Source: Syntrophomonadaceae bacterium (lineage in GTDB: Bacteria; Bacillota; Dethiobacteria; DTU022). From it: DNA of 11,316 nt. The stretch spans positions 1 to 11,316 of the forward strand of contig SLHT01000149.1 in NCBI GenBank assembly GCA_007136055.1, in the 5' to 3' direction. Below the pieces are notes generated by a model that saw nothing but the letters and a program-made list of their open reading frames with translations, made no database searches and was not told the DNA's origin. Position 1 is the first letter of the stretch. Every line of letters begins with the position of its first letter. Shown in pieces: positions 1-5,699 of this stretch. The position numbers and the translations under genes were made by a program.

Positions 1-494
1 CTGATAAAAACTTCTACTCCGAAGCGGCTCCAGGAAAGATCGGGAAGTTTTTCAACGAAGCTTCCCGCAAAGCCTCTCTGCCCATTTAGAATACCAAAAT
101 AACGGTGGGCTAAATCGGTCAGCGGCCTGCCACCCCGGAATACTCCTACGGTCATGGCTACTTCTTTATCTTTAAACAGTGGGATTAGCAGGTCATCTAA
201 ATGCCGATGCGTCAGGTTAATCAGATCAGCATCAACAAAAAGCCAGTAGTCGGCTTTAACTGCGTAGTCAATACCTTTTTGCAGGGCGGCTCCTTTGCCA
301 CGGTTAATGTTAAAAGAAATCAGCTCTACAGGATACTGCTCTACTATAGAAGCAGTATTATCAGTAGAACCGTCATCTATTACAAACATTCTTGTTCTAA
401 TATTGGGTTTATAACTGCATAGAACATCTAAAACAGCCCCAATACGCGGACCTTCATTATAGGCAGGAACCAGGATGTTTAATTCTGCATTCAT
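1..494 (-). CDS. Family 2 glycosyltransferase, N-terminal part (gene runs off left edge)
   Basis: The frame is open from an ATG at 494 to the window edge and gives 164 residues; the C-terminus lies outside. The protein starts with a GT-A nucleotide-sugar fold: LVPAYNE (residues 8-14), the acidic pair in IDDGSTD (D40, D41), NRGKGAALQKG (about 64-74) and the metal-binding DxD-type motif VDAD (87-90). Family knowledge says such enzymes transfer a sugar from a nucleotide sugar to a lipid, polysaccharide or small acceptor. The acceptor cannot be told here. The tail LNGQRGFAG (136-144) resembles the acceptor-side loop of GT2 enzymes related to polyprenyl-phosphate and phosphoglycerate glycosyltransferases. 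A ribosome binding site AAGGTG (507-502) sits 7 bases before the ATG and supports this start. There is no signal peptide or membrane segment in the visible part. The fold assignment is firm; the substrate is unknown. Confidence 0.9.
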   Translation of the reverse strand, partial: MNAELNILVPAYNEGPRIGAVLDVLCSYKPNIRTRMFVIDDGSTDNTASIVEQYPVELISFNINRGKGAALQKGIDYAVKADYWLFVDADLINLTHRHLDDLLIPLFKDKEVAMTVGVFRGGRPLTDLAHRYFGILNGQRGFAGSFVEKLPDLSWSRFGVEVFI

Positions 495-647
495 CAATAA
501 TCACCTTGTTTATCAAGTAAATAAATGTTAGCACGCTATGATTACTATTTCCTTTTCTGTATTAGCCATTAAATTTCCTGTATTCAAGAACAATTATGTG
601 CCATAAAAAAGTCAGCTTTCCCATTAAATAGCCTGCCTCCTAAGTGC

Positions 648-677
648 TCGACATTTACCGGTTAAATTCATTATAAT
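648..677 (+). promoter_or_regulatory. Sigma-A type promoter for the patatin remnant and moaE-like gene
   Basis: The -35 box is TCGACA (648-653), one mismatch from TTGACA. The -10 box is a perfect TATAAT (672-677), with an 18-base spacer. Transcription would begin near 684, about 25 bases before the first plausible start codon at 709. It is the only good plus-strand promoter seen before the gene at 1007, so it probably still drives that gene through the remnant. The same box pair and spacing recur at 7363-7392. Confidence 0.6.
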
Positions 678-708
678 AATACTAACTAATGAACTATGGA
701 GATAAACT

Positions 709-1010
709 TTGGTGCTTATAAATAATACAACAGATACAGCTCTAATCTTTGAAGGCGGAGGAATGAAAACAAGCTATACTGCAGGTTTCCTCAACACCCT
801 GCTGGAAAACGGCCTCTATTTCAATTATCTAATCCGGTATCACTGCAGGATCCAGTAGCACTGTAAAGTATGTATCATATCTACATAGAAACCTATCATC
901 CGGACGCTTAGCTGCCGTTAGACTTCGAAATTTTTAAAAACCAACCCGGCTATGGTACAGATCAGGGCTTTCGAAATGAAAAGCAGCAAAAGGAATATAA
1001 TAAACAATGA
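709..1010 (+). pseudogene. Patatin-like phospholipase remnant, multiply frameshifted and internally deleted
   Basis: After a GGAG ribosome binding site (698-701) and a TTG (709) or GTG (712) start, the frame encodes LIFEGGGMKTSYTAGFLN, the oxyanion-loop region of bacterial patatin-like lipases. It then hits a stop at 856-858. Stepping one base at 835-836 restores the family sequence GITAGSSSTV, the nucleophile-elbow region, until a stop at 935-937. A third frame from about 915 gives PLDFEIFKNQPGY, resembling a later part of the family. It continues into a C-terminal-like tail (DQGFRNEKQQKEY) ending at TGA 1008-1010. An intact relative is about 280-300 residues; only about 100 codons remain, so frameshifts and internal deletions have both occurred. 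In my alignment the nucleophile serine position reads Thr (GITAG). The final TGA overlaps the ATG of the next gene, showing the two were once translationally coupled. Not functional as a lipase. Confidence 0.75.
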
Positions 1011-1405
1011 TAAATAAAAAAACCCCTCCATCTATCGAGGAGTGGCTCAGGGAAGCCAAAGCAGACCCTGCCGCCTCGCAAATAGGAATGTTTCTCACCC
1101 ACAATGGTGTTGTCCGCCAAACCCCTAAGGCACAAGTCCGCCAGGGGCTAGATGATGGTTCAACAGTAAAGGGAATGCAATTTTACTACGATGCGGAAAA
1201 GGTAGACGCAGCTATTGAAGAAGCTTATAAACTGGAAGGCATATACTATGTCAGAGCCTGGCTTAATGAAGGTCAGCTCGAGGTAGGAGATGACATCATG
1301 TATGTCCTGATCGGCGGAGACATCAGGCCCCATGTAGTAGATGCCCTTCAGTTCCTGGTTGAAAAAATTAAAACCGAGTGTGTAACGGAAATAGAACAAA
1401 GTTAG
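1007..1405 (+). CDS. moaE: MoaE-like protein (molybdopterin synthase large subunit family)
   Basis: A 132-residue protein resembling the short clostridial MoaE group. MoaE is the catalytic subunit of molybdopterin synthase, which with thiocarboxylated MoaD adds the dithiolene sulfurs to precursor Z (cPMP). Family-like blocks are GMFLTHNGVVR (27-37), GSTVKGMQFYYD (51-62), the LEVGDDIMYVLIGGDIRPHV stretch (91-110) and LVEKIKTE (117-124). By alignment from memory, R107 and K122 match the E. coli MoaE Arg104 and Lys119. The His before that Arg is Ile here, and the second active-site lysine (Lys126) has no counterpart in ECVTEIE. Catalysis may therefore differ, or the protein may have another role. 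No moaD or other cofactor gene is in view. The ATG overlaps the TGA of the patatin remnant; an AGGA (991-994) lies 12 bases upstream. The stop overlaps the opposing gene's stop. Confidence 0.75.
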   Translation: MINKKTPPSIEEWLREAKADPAASQIGMFLTHNGVVRQTPKAQVRQGLDDGSTVKGMQFYYDAEKVDAAIEEAYKLEGIYYVRAWLNEGQLEVGDDIMYVLIGGDIRPHVVDALQFLVEKIKTECVTEIEQS

Positions 1406-2142
1406 AACCCTAATTCCTCGCCGATTATTATTACATGGAAATCAGAATCCTCGGGCCTTTTATGAATAATGCTTGTTATATTGCAATTTCTCTTTTCAGA
1501 TCCGCAATCGCTACATAAGCCGCTGGTATTGCAGGCCAGATCGTTACGATACTTTATATTATTCATCGGTGCTGCAACAAAACGGAGCCTTTCCAATCCT
1601 GCACTCAAGTCTTTAACCAGCTTATTGGCGCCTGCTAAAACGATTATCCTGTCAGAACCGTAAAGACTTCCTGCAATTCGGTTGCCGGCCCCGTCTATAT
1701 TAATGATTTGACCGTCAATTGTTACGGCATTTGCCCCCAGTATGAATACATTAGCAACAAGATATTGCATCAGGATATCTCGCATCTCCTGCTTGCTGCC
1801 TACAATATTCCATCCCGGGCTGTTATTCTCCATGGCATAGTTATTAACTGCACAGGTATGAGGGATGGGCACACAGTTTTTCTTTTCCAGCTCCTGATCC
1901 AGTCCCAGGGCAAATATTGTATGTGAATCACCGCATCCGATAATGCCGTTATCAGGAATCAGACTTAAGGTAAGTTTTCCCGCATCCCCGACTGAGTCAC
2001 AGTAGTAAGCTTCAAAGTTATTCTTTTTAAGATTCTTTACTGCGGCCTCTCCCTTTTGCTTAAAAAACTCTTTTCTAATACTTTTCCTGTCATGTTCTTC
2101 TTCTTTCAGTTTAGGCAGCTTAAATTTTTGTAGATCTAACAT
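1402..2142 (-). CDS. LUD-domain protein (LutC/YkgG-like family, DUF162)
   Basis: A 246-residue cytosolic protein of the LUD (lactate utilization) domain family. The diagnostic block is GANAVTIDGQIINIDGAGN (136-154), followed by IIVLAGANKLVKD (166-178) and AAPMN (190-194). A cysteine cluster follows at C204, C210, C213 and C220, within a CNTSGLCSDC pattern, then the typical end VIIIGEELGF. Some family members act in lactate oxidation with LutA/LutB. Stand-alone clostridial members like this one have no proven reaction, and no lutAB-like gene is nearby, so lactate use should not be assumed. The cysteine set suggests metal or Fe-S binding (inference). A strong GGGAGGT (2155-2149) lies 6 bases before the ATG. 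A short orphan reading frame runs into its start, and a candidate promoter lies at 2300-2295. Family call firm, function open. Confidence 0.85.
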   Translation of the reverse strand: MLDLQKFKLPKLKEEEHDRKSIRKEFFKQKGEAAVKNLKKNNFEAYYCDSVGDAGKLTLSLIPDNGIIGCGDSHTIFALGLDQELEKKNCVPIPHTCAVNNYAMENNSPGWNIVGSKQEMRDILMQYLVANVFILGANAVTIDGQIINIDGAGNRIAGSLYGSDRIIVLAGANKLVKDLSAGLERLRFVAAPMNNIKYRNDLACNTSGLCSDCGSEKRNCNITSIIHKRPEDSDFHVIIIGEELGF

Positions 2143-2252
2143 GCTCTTACCTCCCGGCCATTATATGGAGCAAGCCTTTCTAACATAAATGCGCTGTCCC
2201 CCGGTCTCTGCAGTTTATCCAGCAAATCTTCGGGGATATCACGGATTGTTAA
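2136..2252 (-). pseudogene. Possible C-terminal remnant of an unknown gene coupled to the LUD gene
   Basis: Just upstream of the LUD gene a 38-codon frame reads LTIRDIPEDLLDKLQRPGD then SAFMLERLAPYNGREVRAC and ends at TAG 2138-2136, overlapping the LUD start by 7 bases. Its composition is protein-like and the overlap is of the kind seen between co-translated genes. However, an in-frame TAA lies directly before it (2255-2253) and there is no ATG or GTG near its beginning. I therefore read it as the tail of a deleted gene that once preceded the LUD gene. I do not recognise the family. It could be a chance open frame. Confidence 0.35.
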
Positions 2253-2294
2253 TTAGCCAAGGCTATATCACTCCTGCAGTTACAATATAGTTTC

Positions 2295-2324
2295 ATTATA
2301 ACACTGTTATATATTCACCTAAAA
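2295..2324 (-). promoter_or_regulatory. Candidate promoter for the LUD gene
   Basis: On the minus strand a perfect -10 box TATAAT lies at 2300-2295. The best -35 candidate 17 bases upstream is the weak TTTAGG. Transcription would start near 2288, about 145 bases before the LUD ATG, and pass through the orphan frame at 2252-2136. The -35 is poor, so this is tentative. Confidence 0.35.
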
Positions 2325-2351
2325 CGGAACTAATTGAAATAGATGCAAAAA

Positions 2352-2489
2352 TTAAATAATAATTATAGGCGACCTAGCAGGCCGCCTTGAAGGGTTTAAC
2401 TGATAAGTAATAATTCCTATAAACAGCAAGAAGCTCAAGAAGAAGCAAGTACTAACCCATAACCATCTCGTCTCATTCTCTAAACCCAT
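2352..2489 (-). CDS. Possible 45-residue single-pass membrane peptide downstream of ktrA
   Basis: An ATG at 2489, overlapping the end of ktrA by 10 bases, opens a 45-codon frame ending at TAA 2354-2352. The peptide has an acidic start (MGLENETR), one strongly hydrophobic segment (residues 9-29: WLWVSTCFFLSFLLFIGIITY) and a basic tail (SRRPARSP). By the positive-inside rule the C-terminus would be cytosolic. Its position at the end of a potassium-transport operon recalls small accessory subunits such as KdpF, but there is no sequence match I can claim. Against it: the AAGG upstream is only one base from the ATG. The strand is pyrimidine-rich, which by chance yields hydrophobic codons. A terminator-like hairpin also lies inside its last codons. 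A plausible but unproven small gene. Confidence 0.35.
   Translation of the reverse strand: MGLENETRWLWVSTCFFLSFLLFIGIITYQLNPSRRPARSPIIII
2368..2386 (-). terminator. Candidate terminator hairpin after the ktr operon
   Basis: An 8-bp stem with a 3-base loop: minus strand GGCGGCCT, loop GCT, AGGTCGCC (one G-U pair). It lies about 94 bases after the ktrA stop. The following sequence is AT-rich and reaches five Ts about 16 bases later, so the U-tract is weak. It lies within the last codons of the possible 45-residue peptide, so at most one of the two simple readings is likely to be fully right. Confidence 0.4.
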
Positions 2490-3139
2490 TCCTTTTTTTT
2501 GAGTTGCTTGTTCTCACCAATAGCAACAAGAATATCTTCTTTTTGAATAAGATCTTCTGCCACCGGCGATATGATTGTTTTATGCCCACCATTGCGGCGC
2601 AATGCAATTATACTAATTCCATAACGCGCCCGTAGGTTAAGATCTTTTAAAGATTTGCCCACCATTTCATCGGGAGCACTAACTTCCACCACACTGTAAT
2701 CATCTGACAGCTCAATCATGTCAATAATTGTAGGGGCTATTAAACTTCTGGCAAGCTTCTGTCCCATATCCCGTTCAGGAAATACCACCTGGTTAACTCC
2801 AACTTTATCAAGCACTTTACCGTGGAGTTCAGTTCTAGCTTTTGCTACAATATTTTTTGCACCCATTTCAATAAGAAGTATTGCTGCCATTATGCTGGCC
2901 TGTATATCATCACCTATGGCTAATACAACAGTGTCAAAATCTTTAATGTCCAGGGCCTTAAGACATGGTTCAGAAGATGCATCAGCCCTGACTGCACTGG
3001 TTACTTCTTCACTAAACAGCTGCACTATTTCCTCATTATTGTCCATAACCATAACATCGTGACCCAATCTATAAAGGTTCCTGGCCACGCTTGCTCCAAA
3101 CCTGCCTGCTCCAATAACTAAGAAATTCTTTGTTTTCAT
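2480..3139 (-). CDS. ktrA: KtrA-type potassium uptake regulatory (RCK) subunit
   Basis: A 219-residue cytosolic protein that forms the gating ring under the KtrB channel dimer. The RCK_N Rossmann domain occupies about residues 5-125. It has the nucleotide-binding GAGRFG (G10, G12, G15) and the acidic D33 at the end of the second strand (VMVMDNN), as expected for adenine-nucleotide binding. The signature KARTELHGKVLDKVGVNQVV leads to PERDMG. A smaller RCK_C domain (about 138-219) follows; in Firmicutes relatives this domain binds cyclic di-AMP, which closes the channel. The length and motifs match Bacillus KtrA/KtrC. AGGAGG (3154-3149) lies 9 bases before the ATG, and a second GGAGG just upstream is unusual. 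It follows ktrB by 46 bases in the same operon. Confidence 0.95.
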   Translation of the reverse strand: MKTKNFLVIGAGRFGASVARNLYRLGHDVMVMDNNEEIVQLFSEEVTSAVRADASSEPCLKALDIKDFDTVVLAIGDDIQASIMAAILLIEMGAKNIVAKARTELHGKVLDKVGVNQVVFPERDMGQKLARSLIAPTIIDMIELSDDYSVVEVSAPDEMVGKSLKDLNLRARYGISIIALRRNGGHKTIISPVAEDLIQKEDILVAIGENKQLKKKEWV

Positions 3140-3185
3140 GAGTTATTTCCTCCTAACCTCCTAATATAAACACATTAATTGCTTA

Positions 3186-4571
3186 TTAACCGATCATCAG
3201 TTTTTCTTCCGGGTACTCAACAGCATCATCTTTTGGTTTTCTCTCAGCCAATGCTACCAGCAACGTTACCGGTCCGATTCTTCCACAAAACATGGTCACA
3301 ATTAAAGCAATTTTGCTGGGAGTGCTAAGTTCTGGAGTAATTCCAGTGGATAATCCGACTGTGCCAAAAGCGGATATTACTTCAAAAAGCATGTCAAGAA
3401 AACTTTCACCTTCGAACACAGTTAAGATAAAAGTAGTTATAAATACCAGGGCACTGGAAGCGCTGATGATTGAAATAGCTTTCATAACCTGCTGCGATGG
3501 AAAACGACGTTTGAATATAACCGGCTCAGGACGCCCCCGGATCATGCCAAACAAAGTAAAAGTAACTACCCCAAAAGTAGTTGTTTTCACTCCACCACCT
3601 GTAGATGTAGGCGAAGCTCCAATAAACATCAGACCCATTAAAATCAACAAAGAGCTATAGCTCAAAAGGCTTGTATCCAAAACACTAAAACCCGCTGTTC
3701 TGGCAGTTGCAGACGTGAAAAATGCAGCAAAAACCATGGCGCCACCAGAAAGTTCGCCCATAGTATCGGAATTGTTAAATTCCAGAAGCAAAATTAAAAG
3801 GGTTCCACTTACTAAAAGTACAAAAGATATAATTAAAACTAGCTTACCATGCATCGACATCCGAGTCCTGTAACGGATATATCTGCCCAGTTCAAGGATT
3901 ACGGTAAACCCCAAACCCCCGATAATAAATAGGGTAACTATTGTCCCGTTAACCAGGTAATCAGCCGGAAAACGAGTCAGGCTATCAAAGTTACCAAATA
4001 GATCAAATCCGGAATTGCCAAAAGCTGACACAGTATGGAACAAAGCAATAAAAATACCTTCAAAAATACCGTATTCAGGAACAAACCTGATGCTGAGCAG
4101 CATTGTTCCAATCAGAACAAAAAACATCGCAATACGCAGTACCACGGTAACCAGGGGGATAATACCGGCAATGGACTCCTGATTGAGAGCTTCTTTTACC
4201 ATGATCCGTTCCCGCAATGATATCCGCCGCCCCAGAAAAATGAATATCAGAGTAGTCATGGTCATAATGCCAAGCGCACCTATTAATATCAAGACTAAAA
4301 TTACACTTTGACCAAAAAGGCTATAAAAAGTGCCCGTATCAACAACAACCAGACCTGTTACACAAACTGCCGATGTCGCAGTGAACAGCGCATCAATATA
4401 GGAAAGTTCTGCCCCATCATAAGATGCAGGCAAAAGCAGAAGCAGTGATCCGGCTAAGATAATACCTAAGAACCCCAATGCTAAAGCGCGAGCTGGATTT
4501 GTAGGTTTCCGATTCTTACGCAAAAAAAACATCTCCAATCGGAGATTATGTTGTACAAAAAAATTATTCAA
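3186..4571 (-). CDS. ktrB: KtrB-type potassium channel/transporter membrane subunit
   Basis: The membrane pore of a Trk/Ktr/HKT-superfamily K+ uptake system, working as a dimer with KtrA. Four M1-P-M2 repeats are visible, each with its selectivity-filter glycine: CVTGL (G73), GNSGF (G188), RTAGF (G294) and GTVGL (G406). The flexible M2C2 gate loop GASPTSTGGGVKTTT is at 318-332, and the conserved arginine R431 is in CGRIGP. The longest frame starts at a TTG (4571) that overlaps the stop of the small gene before it, giving 461 residues. An internal ATG at 4532 would give 448, closer to the family's usual length of about 445. Neither has a good ribosome binding site: the TTG has none, and at the ATG a GGAG abuts the start inside a small hairpin. 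I keep the TTG because of the overlap, with the start uncertain. Family call is very firm. Confidence 0.95.
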   Translation of the reverse strand: MNNFFVQHNLRLEMFFLRKNRKPTNPARALALGFLGIILAGSLLLLLPASYDGAELSYIDALFTATSAVCVTGLVVVDTGTFYSLFGQSVILVLILIGALGIMTMTTLIFIFLGRRISLRERIMVKEALNQESIAGIIPLVTVVLRIAMFFVLIGTMLLSIRFVPEYGIFEGIFIALFHTVSAFGNSGFDLFGNFDSLTRFPADYLVNGTIVTLFIIGGLGFTVILELGRYIRYRTRMSMHGKLVLIISFVLLVSGTLLILLLEFNNSDTMGELSGGAMVFAAFFTSATARTAGFSVLDTSLLSYSSLLILMGLMFIGASPTSTGGGVKTTTFGVVTFTLFGMIRGRPEPVIFKRRFPSQQVMKAISIISASSALVFITTFILTVFEGESFLDMLFEVISAFGTVGLSTGITPELSTPSKIALIVTMFCGRIGPVTLLVALAERKPKDDAVEYPEEKLMIG

Positions 4572-4770
4572 TATTTTTTAAGGAAATATCTTTCATGATC
4601 TCAATACAAAAAATTACTACTTCAATATCTTCCTTGATTTCCAGGTTCAATCTTTTTTGAAGCAAGCTATCTGTTGTTTTATCTCTCTTGTGGATTTTTT
4701 CTGCCACAGCTGCAATTAACTGGTTAACCTCTCCTGTCAGGATTCGAAGGTTTTTATTTTGCAGTTCCAA
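4564..4770 (-). CDS. Unrecognised 68-residue protein, first gene of the ktr operon
   Basis: A small, highly charged protein (MELQNKNLRILTGEVNQL start) predicted mostly helical, with a hydrophobic stretch near the end (IEVVIFCIEIM, 49-59). This could pack a helix rather than span the membrane. It has no signal peptide, only one cysteine (C55), and matches no family I know. The start must be TTG at 4770, since a stop lies two codons upstream. The ribosome binding site is weak (AGG at 4783-4781, 10 bases away). Its stop overlaps the TTG start of ktrB by 8 bases, so translation of the two should be coupled, tying it functionally to K+ uptake (inference). It could be an accessory or regulatory peptide of the Ktr channel, or a leader frame whose translation opens the ktrB start. 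Confidence 0.6.
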   Translation of the reverse strand: MELQNKNLRILTGEVNQLIAAVAEKIHKRDKTTDSLLQKRLNLEIKEDIEVVIFCIEIMKDISLKNIE

Positions 4771-4834
4771 GAACTAATCGCCTGCCCTGCTTGTTGTTAA
4801 CTGCAATCTTGGCAGCTCCGAGATTCCTTCAGTT

Positions 4835-4918
4835 ACTATCTATCTAAGTATATTCTCTTCTGGATTTGACTGCCTACAATATAATTAGATAGTATCAAGT
4901 TTGACATAAAGATAGTAT
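4835..4918. repeat. Repeated AGATAGTAT boxes, candidate operator of the ktr operon
   Basis: The 9-mer AGATAGTAT occurs twice as a direct repeat (4887-4895 and 4910-4918). The start-to-start distance is 23 bases, about two helical turns. A third, inverted copy (ACTATCTATCTAA, 4835-4847) lies on the other side of the candidate ktr promoter. OmpR-family regulators such as KdpE bind direct repeats on one face of the helix, so these could be binding sites for the neighbouring response regulator. That link is inference from spacing and position. Confidence 0.35.
4847..4876 (-). promoter_or_regulatory. Candidate promoter of the orf68-ktrB-ktrA operon
   Basis: On the minus strand a -10 box TATACT (4852-4847) is preceded, with an 18-base spacer, by TAGGCA (4876-4871), four of six matches to the -35 consensus. 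Transcription would start near 4840, giving a leader of about 70 bases before the TTG at 4770. Repeated AGATAGTAT boxes flank it on both sides. Moderate support only. Confidence 0.4.
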
Positions 4919-4956
4919 TAATAATATTCGCCCCCGCATTAAGATTCCATAAAGAT

Positions 4957-4984
4957 AGGGCTTGCATTTTGTGATGCAAGCCCT
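4957..4984 (-). terminator. Terminator-type hairpin after the kdpE-like gene
   Basis: A perfect 11-bp inverted repeat (AGGGCTTGCAT and its complement) with a 6-base loop lies 28 bases after the response-regulator stop. The downstream minus-strand sequence is TATCTTTAT, a weak U-tract, so termination may be partial. It separates the two-component operon from the ktr operon and would also work on plus-strand transcripts. Confidence 0.6.
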
Positions 4985-5012
4985 TAGAAGAAAAACCTTA
5001 GTAATATTAGTA

Positions 5013-5699
5013 TTATTCATCAGCAAAACGATAGCCCACACCTACTTCTGTAATGATATACCGTGGTTTTGCCGGGTTTGTTTCAAGCTTACGCCTGATG
5101 TTCGCCATAAACACCCGAAGTGATTGCACATCATCATCAATAGACGAACCCCATACTTCGTTTAAAATAAACTTATGTGTTAATACTTTTCCATGGTTTT
5201 TAAGCAGCAACGCCAGAACACTGAATTCCTTAGGCGTTAAATGCAAATCTTTTCCGTTTAGTGTAACCTTGTACCTGACTAAATCTACTTCAAGATTCTC
5301 ATATTTATAAACAGATTGAGTCTCGTTGTTAAATATGTCTGTATGGCGGAATGCAACCCTGATGCGAGCCAGTAATTCCTTAATACTAAAAGGTTTAGTT
5401 AGATAATCATCTGCTCCGGCATCCAGTGCATCGACTTTTTCTATGTCCTGATCGCGGGCTGAAACAATTATTATAGGGATGTCAGAAAATGTTCGTACTT
5501 TTTTAATGATATCTAACCCGTCCATATCAGGCAAACCAAGATCTAGAATTATTGCTGTAACAGGCTCAGTAGCGAGAATATTTAATGCTTCATCCCCGGT
5601 TGATGCCTCTACACAATTGTATTTCTGTGAGTTTAAGGAGAATTTTATAAAATGACGGATCTGCAGATCATCTTCAACTATTAAAAATAAAGGGTTCAT
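5013..5699 (-). CDS. kdpE: KdpE-like OmpR-family response regulator
   Basis: A 228-residue transcription regulator. The receiver domain (about 3-115) has the acidic pocket D10/D11, the phospho-acceptor D53 in ILDLGLPDMDG, S80 and K102 in DYLTKPF. The winged-helix output domain (about 130-228) carries LTPKEFSVLALLLKN and ends with VGYRF, typical of the OmpR/PhoB group and closest in feel to KdpE. KdpE classically activates kdpFABC under K+ limitation or salt stress. No kdpFABC is here, but a Ktr system lies next door and is the likely target (inference). AGGAGG (5712-5707) is 7 bases before the ATG. The ATG overlaps the kinase stop (ATGA), so the pair is translationally coupled. A strong hairpin follows the stop. 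Confidence 0.92.
   Translation of the reverse strand: MNPLFLIVEDDLQIRHFIKFSLNSQKYNCVEASTGDEALNILATEPVTAIILDLGLPDMDGLDIIKKVRTFSDIPIIIVSARDQDIEKVDALDAGADDYLTKPFSIKELLARIRVAFRHTDIFNNETQSVYKYENLEVDLVRYKVTLNGKDLHLTPKEFSVLALLLKNHGKVLTHKFILNEVWGSSIDDDVQSLRVFMANIRRKLETNPAKPRYIITEVGVGYRFADE

Noticed and set aside
201..422. Plus-strand open frame of 73 codons
   Set aside because: It lies wholly inside the glycosyltransferase gene on the other strand, has no recognisable motifs and no ribosome binding site.
528..569. Minus-strand 13-codon frame (MANTEKEIVIIAC) with an AGGAAA before it, upstream of the glycosyltransferase
   Set aside because: Too short to support as a gene. It could be a leader peptide or a scrap of a lost gene, but nothing beyond the start codon and a weak binding site backs it.
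4901..4928. Perfect TTGACA on the plus strand with AT-rich DNA following, a possible antisense promoter toward the kdpE-like gene
   Set aside because: No well-spaced -10 box (the closest, TAATAT or AATATT, are 15-16 bases away), and any transcript would meet the 11-bp hairpin at once.
4771..4956. Possible cyclic di-AMP (ydaO-type) riboswitch before the ktr operon, as found before ktr genes in some Firmicutes
   Set aside because: The leader from the likely promoter is only about 70 bases and no matching conserved core or multi-stem fold was seen. A covariance search would settle it.
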